Shown piece by piece: positions 43,110 through 54,799 of a stretch of DNA of 64,000 nucleotides. The stretch spans positions 75,154,659 to 75,218,658 of the forward strand of contig OX439038.1 in NCBI GenBank assembly GCA_949317995.1, in the 5' to 3' direction. A program made the translations under genes and the position numbers. Within the stretch, counting starts at the first letter, position 1, and every line of letters begins with the position of its first letter. The DNA comes from Acholoe squamosa (lineage: Eukaryota; Annelida; Polychaeta; Phyllodocida; Polynoidae). Under the pieces are notes generated by a model. It ran no database searches. It was not told the origin of the DNA and saw only the letters and a program-made list of their open reading frames with translations.

Positions 43110-46100
43110 TCAGCCGTCAGTCTGTAAGCCAGACCGCTAATGAGCCATTACAACCCGTGCCAAGGTAAACACCACTCTCAGGGCATTACCCTAAGGTCAG
43201 TGCACTTGGATTTCATTGTGATGTCATCTTCAGCCAAGTGGATGTGAAGGCTCCTGGCTTTTAGCCCTTTATATGCAGGATTTCATTTGATGGCACTATG
43301 TCCATTGCTAGGCATTAGGGATAGGCCTAATATATGTATGCAGCTCTGGTGAGCCTTAATCACCAGACAGCCCACTAGGACGAATTTCTGTGTATGTTCA
43401 TTATTACAGAAAATGAACTTCCATGAGTGGAGGCTGTGACAACAGAGCACTCAGCAAACAATGTCAGAAAGGATTCACAGAAATCAACAACTTTTGATAT
43501 TTGCAACTATTCTTAGACATAAACATATGTTCACATGGAGAATCGGACTAGTGTATCAAACCCTCGAGGCTGCATTCATGAATTATGGCAACCCAGGTTT
43601 ACAGGTATTATCTCAGGATAGAGTTATATTCAGGGCAATTGAGTAGACATGAGATGGTAATTCTACAATACATGCGTTCACACAACAGACAGACTGTTGC
43701 CAACTCTGCCATCCAACTGATACTATAGTGCAGGGTAGAATTGAATTCTTATACACAGCTGCACCCGCCTGATTGGAATAGACTTGATCTCATAATGTGG
43801 GTTGTCAACAAGAGGAGAGAAAACCTGTACCTAATCCTTTCAGATGATGCACCACATACTGGAGACTTTAATGGAAACTTCCCTTAAAAGAGATTTCAGA
43901 TGTACAGTAGACACAGCATCTAGGATCCCATGTTGATCAACATCAACATCAACATGTTGATCAAGCAGATCTAATGGACCAGACTTTTGTCCGAGCTAGG
44001 TATAGGCATTGTTATCATTAACTGGTGGGATTTATAAATCATATGAATACACAAGTAGAGAGATTGGTTCTTCAAAGGAAATGGGATGTGCCTTTTATGT
44101 GAGGTATTTGTGCAATTTGAATATGCGATAATTTGACCCAAATCAATCCCTATGCGCACCTTATAGATACCGCCTGAGGAAGTGCAGTTTCTATCCAGAG
44201 TGCTATGGTAAGTTATTGTTTAATAGGATCTCTAATCTTTTATATTTGTATTCATACTTGGAGGATATGTTCCACTACATTGTCATCGTTCTTTTCTGTG
44301 ACATACAGAAGAAAACAACAAAACCTTAACCTGATTGTGGCATGCACAAGTTGGGGATGTAGGTGACCCTGATTTCCAAATCCTCTCCCAGAAAGGTATT
44401 AACTAAACGGTCAGCGAAGCTTCATGGAACCTTGATGGGAAGCTGTCAACAAATAGATTCTACTACCCCCTAATAGGCACAGGATTAGCCTACTGGAGGA
44501 AAAGCACTGTGATTGGTGAATGCTTTGCAAAGCAAATGTTTTGACAAGATAGATGTTATTTGAACTATCAGAAATGTACATTTAAATAATTTTCAAAGCT
44601 GTTTGCAAATGAACCATATTGAAAAATTCAAAAATCTGCAAAGCATGTCTGAAATAGTGCCTTGTGTTCTCTTTTTCCTTTTTGAGGAGTTATTGGAGTT
44701 TACCAAACTAAATCCACCTCTACTCACTCTGATCTCTCTTACATCCCCAGTAGAAATATTGATTGTAGATACGTATAATTATACAAGTCTTTTACACATT
44801 AATATCTGAAATCTAAGGCACTAGTTTCTGCCCATTACCTAATGCTTGAATAAAGTCCTTTTGCTATACACATGATTTTGAGGGTATTTGTCAGATGACA
44901 ACCCCTTGGTGGAACTGTAAGCCCTTGCACAGCAACCCCTTTTATTGTCACTAGGACTGACAGGCAGAACATGTAGGCAATGGGGCATTGAGGGCACAGG
45001 TCACATAACCCATGATTTCCTGATAAGGACCACAACTGTAAACAGAATATCCCTGAGCGCTGGTAATATATTGAGTTTTGCAACTAGGTTGGCATGTCAT
45101 TCCATTTCATGAAAAGCAAATATCAAAAGCACCCCGCACTTCAGCATCAATAAAATATCTCACGTCTAACATAGAGAGGAGGCTGGTGATTCTGCTCCTT
45201 CGCTATTGACCCACTCACATCTCAATTCATACCTACGGCAAACACCGATGGGATGCCCCACGTGTTTGCTGTGATTGAGAGAATCAGCTGTAATCCCCAA
45301 AGGCTGGACTACCATTGATCCATGTAGATTTGTAGGTGAAAAGAAAGGAAAGAATTGTCAATAGGTAGGATAAGGGCTATCCACAGATTGAGATTTATCC
45401 TTAAAGACATGAGGTTAGTCTATCCTGAGAGGGCATGATAATAATGTTTAAGGACATGTGTTATTTTTAAGAAGAGAGAGTATGAAAGTAATTCAGGTAT
45501 AGATTGCTTCTCTATTGCTTTCCTTTTCATGACCCTTAGGCCTCCCCACTACATAAACTTTGGATAAGAAGCTAGAGTTATCAACTTAATCACTGAATCA
45601 ATAGGTTGCAATGCATATTCTTTTACCCTGATTAATTGCCTGTATTTCAATGATACACACCCAGTGAGAGTCCAAGGATACTATGAATGCTGGCTGCTTA
45701 TACCACCACTTTAAAATATAATGGATAATGAAATGTAAGTTAGAAAGTTGTGGGCAGATCAGGGGAAAGGATTTGGCCACTAGAGGAGCTACAGAGGCAT
45801 TATGTAATTTTTATACAGAAAAATGTGTTTTTCTCAAAAATCTTCTGGCACTTCCTGTGTATTTGGAGTGTAAATGGAACGTTTTGTATAAAAACAAGGC
45901 CTACATAAGCGTTCTCAGATACGGGTTGCCATGGCAACCAAACTCTTATTCCAAATAGAAAAAATATTAATGTCAATTGATAAAATGGTTCATTTAGATT
46001 CATATGCTGAAAAAAGCATTAAAATACCATTTCTAAATCCAAAGTTATGCCCAAATGTATGGAAGGGGTTGGCCATTTATCAATTGATTATTTATTATTC

Positions 46101-46559
46101 TAATTAGATGCCTGATTTAATTAAACAAGGAATGATAGGGCTTATTGGCTGTATTTGTATTGTTATTCCATTTTCATGAAGCAATATTTCCGAGACCAGA
46201 GGGGTTATACCTCATTTCAAAGCTGATGACTTCAATTTTAAATAGTTTACCTTGGAGGGCAGCTATGGTTATTTATCATGCACTCCCTACAATAATGTAG
46301 CTTTTAAGAAGCATATCTAACATGGGTCCATGAATTAGAATAATTATCTATAAACTAAATAATAAATTAAATGAAGAAAGTACTATAGTATAGGGAATAA
46401 TGAACAAAGCCTCTGTTCAGCTGACCTGTTCACATTGGTCCTTCAAGCAATTGATCTTTCCTACCGATGCATCATGACAACAATGTAAGAGGAACATGCA
46501 GGCATCAAGTGGCCCTTATTAAAGGGTTAGATCTTCAATAGGAAACCTTATTATCCCTT
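43110..46559 (+). repeat. Long duplicated segment, part 1 (paralogue of 54,800-58,350)
   Basis: Ordered matches include 43,120-43,280 with 54,815-54,980; 44,895-45,060 with 55,955-56,120 (CCCTTGCACAGCAACCCC, GCAGAACATGTAGGCA); 45,120-45,400 with 56,400-56,650 (GTGTTTGCTGTGATTGAGAG); and 46,290-46,370 with 58,265-58,335. Offsets run 11-12 kb. Indels such as 18 against 13 nt around CACAGGT/CTCAGGT rule out a conserved exon there. GTTGCCATGGCAAC, a perfect 14-bp palindrome of X-box type, is at 45,925-45,938. Confidence 0.8.
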
Positions 46560-47270
46560 TCTTAATGTGTCTTTGGGCTACTCGCCTTTTGCAACCAATT
46601 GCCTTACACCAAAGTGGGAAACTGCAATTGTACCAAAACAAAGGTCTACGCATAGCATACAAAGTGAAGCTTGAAAAGAATCGATTATATACAACTCAGC
46701 AATTACATGTTTTGAGTGGCTGTAAAGAATTGTACATTAGACGTAATTATCACCTATTAACTTATGCCTACCACCTATATAAGAGTAGGGGATATGCTGA
46801 TAGAAGGGATGTAAACACAAGGTTTCATGATGGAAATAGATTATTAATTCCTCACACTGTTAAAACTATTGTAACTCGAAGTGCCTTCTATAGAGCAATC
46901 ATTGTATGGAATAAGCTTAAACCAGAGTTTACCAGAATTGAGGACATTAATATTTTTAAAAGAAGAATTAAGACAGAATATAATGAAGTTTTTATGTAGG
47001 GCTTAGGCTTAACCTCTGTTATATCATCTTTGTATCACCCTCATCCACATTTCTCATCTCATCATTACATCCCATGTTTTACAACTTTGTGTAAGGTAAC
47101 ACAGAGGTAGATGCTAGATATGATTGAGTACAGCACGATAATCAGATAGTGGTGTCGCCATACCTAGTTTATCCTAGATATGTTTCAATATTGCATGTAA
47201 GTGGGGCTAGCAGAAGAACTGCAACGCACAGAAGCTAGCATAAATTTATACATTTACGTGTTATTTGTAT
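46560..47270 (+). pseudogene. LINE C-terminal fragment with 3' UTR
   Basis: The frame 46,565-46,999 (144 codons) reads KLQLYQNKGLRIAYKVKLE, then LHVLSGCKELYIRRNYHLL, then RFHDGN, then SAFYRAIIVWNKLKPE and INIFKRRIKTEYNEVF before a stop. This is the standard LINE post-RT region ('LxxLQNRxLRI...', 'VWNxLPxxxR...FKRxL'). The catalytic part is absent, so it is 5'-truncated. It is uninterrupted by stops, hence younger than the other LINE pieces here. The 3' boundary near 47,270 is a guess. The duplicated counterpart (58.3-58.4 kb) lacks it. Confidence 0.8.
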
Positions 47271-48291
47271 TAAGGACCCAGTAAATACCCCCTGCTCTCT
47301 ATCCCAAAATGGCTGGATCCTCGAAGGCCTTCTTTGGACATGCCTGAATCCATGTTGATTCAGGCTTGACAGTCAGGAAGGAAACAATTAACCAAGGAAT
47401 CTGTTGGCTTTCAGTGGAACAGTTCTCTGTGCTGAAAGACGATATTCCTTTAGTTCCTACACTTTTAAGATATTAATAAATTGCCTTTAACTCAGTTACC
47501 CTGTTAAACAATGATTAATGAGAACTTTGAAAAATAACTCCCTCCCCTGATAAAGACAAGTCTAAACATAATCATGCCCCTCTCTACATTTTGAAGTGCT
47601 TTTTATTCAACATAGTATATGCAACAGGATTTACATCTTATTCTATGCTCTATTGTGGATGCAGAGACCTAAAGAAAACTGATGCTCTCTTGAACCTTTA
47701 AGGGCACCACAGTCAATGCTCATTTGTAATTAGAGTGTACCAATGTAGCTTCAGGGAGGAACTTGCTGTAGTTGCCTTTGTGTATCATGCCACCTACACC
47801 TTGGGATTGTAAAAAAACTCTTGGAGCTACTTTATGAGTGGTTGCATGATGCATGCATGCAAGTTACTCAATAGGGCTTTTCCAAGTCCAACCATACATT
47901 TAGATATTCTGAAGCCCTCAATGGGTGTTAGAACAACCTCTAGTTTAATTCTGGTTGTGAGAACCTAAAAGACAGGGACGAGACAAATGCAGGTCCACAA
48001 GAGTGTGTTTTGATGTTGACTCAGTTATTCTCCTCCAAACTGCCACTTTTCATTCTCAGTGTCACCCTGAGGAGGATAGCTCCTTTACAGACATTATTCA
48101 TATTACCTTCTCCCTTTTTCAAAATCCATTAGGACAGAATGAAAACATGGAAACTCAGAGGAATCACCCATCTTATAATGCTCTTTTCACAAAGGAAATA
48201 ATGGAGGAACACATCTGGCAACTCACAACAAAACACTATGGTACAAGGGCTTCCTTCAAGCCTCACCAGACCATTATCATTATGAGCTATA
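47271..48291 (+). repeat. Long duplicated segment, part 2 (paralogue of 58,350-59,130)
   Basis: 47,500-47,720 matches 58,400-58,570 and 47,990-48,270 matches 58,815-59,110 (AGAGTGTGTTT, TGTTGAC/TGTTGGC, CCTCACCAGA). The 136-codon frame at 48,003-48,413 is not preserved in the paralogue and runs into the MITE. Confidence 0.65.
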
Positions 48292-48741
48292 GGTCACAAA
48301 TTATAGAAAGTGTGCATATGGGGCCTTACATGTCATTCGCCCAGACATGTGCCCAGAAAAAGAATTCTTATAAGTATGCTTCTTTTAAAATAACAAGGAC
48401 ACATCTGACATAAATGATAATGTGCTTTTCCTAATCTACAGGTCAAAATAGTCTGGACCTGAGATTTTCATGGAGGTATGAAGATTGTGTATGTAGGGAA
48501 TTAAGCCCTCAACATGGCTTGTAACTTAAATGTCATTCTCCCAGACACAATTTCACCCAGACATTTTACCCCCATGGAGCCCAAAATATGCATATGGGAC
48601 CATCAAAACCCATGTAACATGAAGATCTCATCTAGCCTGACACTTTCAGCCAAAGAAATAGAGGGGGAAACTAAAATTTGAAGAGTAGGGGCTGGAATAC
48701 CTCCAAATTTGTCATATGAAAACCTTCTATGATTTTCGACC
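48292..48741. mobile_element. 450-bp MITE (GGTC...GACC), copy 2, inverted relative to copy 1
   Basis: Starts GGTCACAAATTATAGAAAG and ends CTTCTATGATTTTCGACC; TATA flanks both ends (48,288-48,291; 48,742-48,745). Full-length inverted match to 14,828-15,281, with shared words such as CCCAAAATATGCATATGGGA. The duplicated counterpart near 59,120-59,150 lacks the element. Confidence 0.85.
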
Positions 48742-50110
48742 TATATTTCAAGTATTGAGGCACTAAATTTTTTTACCTATCTATACCAGGGTCATTTACC
48801 TCTGTTTTCTACTGACATAACCTGATAATCAAAGTCTGCCAGGAGAAGCTCAACATGCCATCCGTTTATGACTGTGTTGCTCCTCAGTGAGCAACAGAGT
48901 CCTCCAAACTGCCACTTTTCTCCTCCAAACTCAGTGAGACCCTGCCAACTGCCCATGTCATGAGGGGAGGATAGGTGACCTGCTCTTTGATAGCTGCATG
49001 GGGCACTTTCCACCAGCATGATTGAAATCCTAGAATGCATAGTCTAGCTGGAAGAAGGCCATCTTATGGACAACTTACCATGGAGGAAACATACATCATT
49101 GCATGTCTACTTTGTTTGGTAGATGCCTTACTCTATGAGACCCCTTTCTGTTTACAAAAGAGATCTTGCTCTATATGCAAAGAAGTATTGATCAAAACTA
49201 TGTCCTCCATGATATGCTATTGTCAATAACAGCTGAACGGCCCACCTGCCCTCGGTAGACCTTGGTAGAACATCCAATCTAGAAGGTATGTTATAGACGA
49301 GGTTATTACAGGGCTAAACACAGGGAAGAACAGAGGTACCTGGCCTTAGAATTGATGCAGTGGAATTAAGACCATATGGTGAGCTGATTAGAAGACCACT
49401 CAGCAGCCCGCTCAGGTTTTGAACTCAAATGGCAGCCATTTAATGATGTAACTGTGGATGAATTAGTGTATGGGGCATCATGACATTACTATGGCACTAG
49501 ATCCACAATACATTCAAGAAAATACTATATGTATCCCTGATAAATGAATAAATAAATGAATAAATTGATAAACAATCATGTCCTTTCATCAAGCTTTTCC
49601 TCTACCACTAAACAAACGTGAAAGATGCATATTTTGATATTTGGACAAAAATAAAGAGTTATCAATTCATACATTAATGACCCAAATTAATAAATTGCAA
49701 TGAACATTTTATTGGTCTGATTGATTACCTTTATCTAAATGATCAAGTAAGAGGCCTAGGAAACTATAACAAAAGACTAAAGCTATAAATTCCATCATAT
49801 ACATGCCTGTGCTGGCATCAAGTCTTACAAATAACATCTTTAAGTACATGGGGAACAATTGGCCTTATTTCTTGTTGTCTGTGATATCTGCATTTTATCA
49901 CCAAGGTGCCCTTGAAACCCATTCAGTAAGTAAGTTGCATGTCTACCAGAAGAAGCTGTAACAAATTTCATGTCTACAGAGCCAGCTGTATGTTATTATG
50001 TTTGTTGAATCTCAATTACACCTGACACTTTCTCACTACCCATGGACACGACCTGTCAATGCAATCATAGAATGAATTTCCAGGCAGGCACGAGAGCCTC
50101 TGTTCTATCA
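48742..50110 (+). repeat. Long duplicated segment, part 3 (paralogue of 59,150-59,830)
   Basis: 48,825-48,875 matches 59,215-59,265 (AAGCTCAACATGCCATCCGT against GAGCTCAACATGCTATCCGT), and 50,015-50,065 matches 59,755-59,800 (CACTTTCTCACTACCCATGG against CATTTTCTCACTACCCATGG). Frames at 48,792-49,229 are not conserved. Confidence 0.7.
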
Positions 50111-51099
50111 GCTACCCTTGAAGGTGCTCTTGAATCAAAGGTTTCCAGCACAATTCTAGTTTCTTACCTCCAGTGGAATAACTAATACTTTGAAGAAGTA
50201 TTGCATCTGCGAACTACTGTCAAAGATAAAGGTATATTAGAACTGAGGTTAGTACAACCACACCATGCGAGATTTCACACCCCCCTACCATCCCCACCCT
50301 GTAAGAATACATATACACCCTTAACTGGGTGATACATGCCATATAATGGGATGTGGCTACAGTCTTAAACTGATTACAAAGACCTCAGGGGATAGTTCAT
50401 TGGTGCCAACCCAAAGTATTACCATCATTGACATAGTAGGGAGACTACCATTTATATACATATACTGTATCTTTACACTTGCGGTGTACGAGGTATGGTC
50501 GTGTGGTGCTGATATGCCCCATTGAATGTGGAATATCAATATCACTGATTGATTATGTTGGGAATGTATATGTCTTGTATGTACTGCTCTTTCTGGGAAT
50601 ATTAGAGTCTTACTACCTGCATTACGGTAAATGATAAGGCGCATACGTAAGCCAAAATGCTAGACTACTTGTCATATGGGTTAATATGACTATTATATTA
50701 TAAGAATCCTCAAATGCGGTAGCCTGTACGCAACTACTTTCTCTGTTACTCATACTCTTGCCTTTATTTCTTCATGCTGTACTGTCTACGCTGTTTTAGG
50801 GTCAGCCTAACTATTTGAATTCAAAACACTTAACTAGATACGACGGTGTATAAAGCCTTTTGGCTGGGCTTATCGAGTAACTGTATATCTGAAATGGTGG
50901 TCTATGTGTTGTTTTGAAATAATGTGTAAATAATATACTATGAAGAATGGTAAAATGATTTCTATATTGATTATCTAAATGTGTAATTATGATATCCTGA
51001 TTTATGACAAGACTGGCCAATCTTGGAAAACCTAAGTAAGATGTCTAACGACTATTGTGCAATAAAAATGTTAAACTAGAACTTGAAAGTCCACCCAGG
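50111..51099. other. No gene; single-copy insert between duplicated segments
   Basis: This stretch has no counterpart that I could find between the matching blocks on either side. Two minus-strand frames (50,357-50,644, 95 codons; 50,811-51,020, 69 codons) carry no recognisable domain. It may be an insertion in one duplicate or the unduplicated edge of the unit. Confidence 0.4.
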
Positions 51100-54000
51100 C
51101 AGCTTGAAAGTACTTAATAAGCATACCAAAATGGAGGATGCAGAGCAAGAGACCCTTAGAGATGTGTCCCTGTAGACATTTATTTATCGCCTACAGGATA
51201 AAAGCACTGCCTGGGGCTGTCCTACATTCATTGTCATTCACAAAGGCAGGAGCAAATAATAACAAGGCATGGACAGACAGCTAGGGGTCTTGGTTCCCAG
51301 CTTCCATTGACATGGTTAGATTGGCTTTTTAGAAAGAATACACTACTGCAAAGTTAATATGGGATATTCTGTGTCTGCAACGTGAATAACTCCAGGTGTA
51401 CTAGCCTACCTACTACCTCCTAAACCAGTCACCAATGCTTCTCAAGGACCCCCGTCATTTAGCCTTTGACCATCTAATGGAATATGTTCTAATGGGACCT
51501 GATAAATAGGTGTACATTAAAAAGATGTGTCTTCCTTAGGGAATCTCTTGGGAGAAAGGTAACACAGTCAAAGACACAGCATATACATGTTTTGTTTGTT
51601 AATGCTATATTGGTCACTTCTTTCAATACTTGGTACAGCATGTCAATATCAATATCATATTGCAGAGTTGGACCATCTACATTTCTTTTTAGCTTATGGT
51701 AATCTTTGATTTTCTCTCTGAATATTAAGTTGTAAAATAATACTTGAGAAACTGCAGTGGTATGATTCCTATACATTCAGGCTACCTCATTGGGCTTTCC
51801 ATACCCTGAGAAGTTCCTGTATCATAGAATATCTGTGCAATGAAAGACATACCCTTGATGGAGGAGATATGGAGGAGGCTCATTGTGAAAGCATCAGACT
51901 TTGTTTTGAAAAATTCATGAGAGAGAACACTGCAATCATTGCTGGTTAATGTGAAAGATTGCTTTGTGGAGACTTTTATTTTTAACCAACTTCTGAAAAG
52001 CCTCTTGAGTTTTACATTAATCCTTTAGTCCTGAATTATCCACTGGCATGAAATCCTTGAGGCAAATTGATGAAGTACTTTGCCTTTTCAAAAGTAATAC
52101 TGCCTGGTAAGGCTATATGGTACTTACAGCATCATGCATATTGGTTTGCCTAATGTAGCCATGGTGAGGGTCTAAGTCAGCCATTTTGAATAACCTATTA
52201 CGTCATTGTTTCAGGTGTATGTCAACTAATACTTACCTGATTGACATTAATTGCATCCAGATATTGGATTCACCTTTACCAGCACTCTAAATACAAATGT
52301 TGGAAACTGAGACAGGAATAATAATCTTTGGGTATAATAATTTCTTCCCATTAATTCGATCAAATAATACTAGTCTACTTGTCTGATTTTACCAATTATG
52401 TAAACAGACTAATTTACCTAAAGTTATCTTCTCTCCTTGCATCTCTTTGACATGCACAAGAAGGAAAAATAAATGATAGGGCTTCTATTAGCATTAATCA
52501 AGAACTGAAAGATTTGAATTCTGCTTTGTTTTTAAAAAATAGCTGTCAGAGATGTCAGAATAATCATAAACACCATGACAGTTTGCAATGTGTAAAAATG
52601 CTGAGCTTCTGTTACATAGTCTATGTTACAATCCAATATATGTGCTAAACTTAATTAAGTCTTTCTTGAATTAATGATTTGAATACTGCATACTTTTAAT
52701 GACTGCTCTGATAGAAACACCTCTCCACACTGCATCTAAATTACACTCATTATGATCCTTCAATGTATAAAAAAGAATCATGGGGGTGTGACTAAATAGT
52801 AAGGACCAAATATAGGCAGGCTGGTTTCAATACAAAAGCCATAGTGATTCCAAAGGCACCTATTTAAATAGACTAGGCATAAATAACCATAATATGTTGC
52901 ATTGGTATTCCATACCAGTGGGAATAAATTTTTTTCCACACATCTGTAAATACAATCATGGTTGTGTTTTTATTTAGATAGAAGAGCCATTATATAACAT
53001 ATTAGGTATCCAAGAGACATTGTCCATCTCTATACCGGGATCAGACATGCTGATAATGATATTAGAATGATGTCTGGCTTTGCACTGCCAAACGGTAGAT
53101 TATAATGTGTGTTATGGAGTTTCCTCTAGGTGTTGCAATACTTCTCATAAAGGTGGTGGCTGCTTTTTTTGGCAAAAGTATACTTAGAATAATGAGGAGC
53201 AAGGCTATTGAATCAGTGGTGTCTGAAGGATCTAAATATGAAACAGTATCGAAAACATGCAAAGTACGCTTCTCAAGGCTGAAACAATTGATCGTAACTG
53301 TAGTTATAAATGTTGCATACGCTGTAGTTTGTGCTAATCATCACATGGTGGCATCACCCATTACATAATGTTCCCTCCAGAAGTCAAAGACTATTGCATA
53401 CATCTTCTGTTATAACCTTCCGGGATATCAATAATATAGCCCTAGTAAGTTAACTTCGTGATCTCCATGCCTGACAGGCCGACATGAGTGAGATTGATTG
53501 TTCCCATTGTGGTTTACACTGACCAAGGAGTCTAGTGGTAAGATGCAAGCCTAGAGGTCTTTCATGGTGTAGAATCGCATAGGGATCTGACATCGGCTAA
53601 AGATCTGATATCTTTTTACTACCCATGCTCAATGGCATACATAGTTAAAGTACAATCATCATGTTGCAGCAGTAGTGAGGTGGGAAATGGGAAAGGGTAT
53701 TCTTCATGCAATTATGAATCGCCAAGTGTATAAAAAGGTAGGATCATCTTGGATCATCCATACCGATACACTCTCGAAGATTGCAAGGCCAACAGTTTAC
53801 TGAGTTGTTGTCTGTTATATGTAATTATATAGGTGGAACAATGCTTGGGTATTTCAGAGGTTTAACTGATATATAGAGAGAGCATATTGGATATTGACCT
53901 GGGACCTAATGGGGGTGCTCAGATTGCACTATCATCAACCATTCATCGATCTGTAAATAATAGCATCTACCTCTTAGTAGAATTACTTTCTTGTTTTACT

Positions 54001-54483
54001 ACTATTGGAAAGTATAATAAAGTGTAACAATTGGTGTCCTAGAGGTGTAGAAGTGTCAAATAAACTTCTTAATCTTTTCTGGAAAACATGCCAGACATCA
54101 AATGAATAGTGTACCAAAAATAAGAGTGAACAAAGGGAGATTATTTAAGGGATGAATAATAAGAACAGCGACAGTAGTATGACATGTCTGAGCCGGAACA
54201 AGTCAGTTTATTGAAACAATTCAGGAACAAAAAAAGATTTCATGTCACTTGTTCTTCCCTTTTCTCTCTTTGTTATCTTCATTTTATGGCTGCTTTGTAT
54301 TTTTAAGTGAGTATTAACATTCATAGTAGCTTAGTGTACCTATACAGGCAAACCCACAGCCTTCAGAAATCTGATTGGCTGATTTTACACTGGGAAATAA
54401 ATCACAATATCCCACTGCTACACACAACCAGAAGGACTCACCAAGTCCCCAGCCATACTGAGTGGTCATATGACACTTACCAT
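51100..54483 (+). repeat. Duplicated segment, paralogue of 35,150-37,380, then degenerate sequence
   Basis: 51,100-53,090 aligns with 35,150-37,380 as described there. 51,420-51,560 also resembles block B and 51,925-52,100 block K/L, so the ~6-kb array units lie inside the larger duplication. An 87-codon plus-strand frame at 53,105-53,368 has no domain I recognise and no preserved counterpart. Confidence 0.6.
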
Positions 54484-54741
54484 TTAGGGTCAGTTACCTC
54501 TGACTCAACCTGTTGGTACCTTATGTCGACCACCATAGATAACATCTTTAAGGGAACAATTACTAATTGATTGTGCCTGTAACTATGCAGCCATGCAGCC
54601 ATGGTGAGTCTACCTCATAATCTACAATAGGTACCCTGTGTACATGCCCCTGAAACTGTGACAATAACCTATGATGGATAGGTTGTCACCTTAAGATATA
54701 CCAACATGCCTAATGGTTGAGTCAGGGGCAACCTACCCTGA
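54484..54741. mobile_element. 258-bp MITE, TTAGGGT ends, copy 1
   Basis: Begins TTAGGGTCAGTTACCTCTGA and ends GGTTGAGTCAGGGGCAACCT followed by ACCCTGA, an imperfect TIR of about 35 bp. Both arms also carry GTTGGTACC / ACCAAC-type subterminal words. Same family as 57,927-58,145. No coding capacity; the plus frame 54,307-54,570 runs into it. Confidence 0.75.
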
Positions 54742-54799
54742 CCTGCATGGTGAGCATTTTGAAGAAAGTAAGTTGTAGAGCATTATGAAATAAGGGCCA

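Noticed and set aside
44835-45083. 82-codon minus-strand frame over a well-conserved duplicated block, a candidate exon
   Set aside because: The paralogous block at 55,955-56,120 has indels that are not multiples of three, so there is no coding constraint.
48003-48413. 136-codon plus-strand frame
   Set aside because: It runs from a duplicated block into a MITE; the paralogue at 58.8 kb does not keep the frame.
53105-53368. 87-codon frame with a hydrophobic start, a possible membrane peptide
   Set aside because: Composition alone; no homologous frame in the paralogue and no family recognised.
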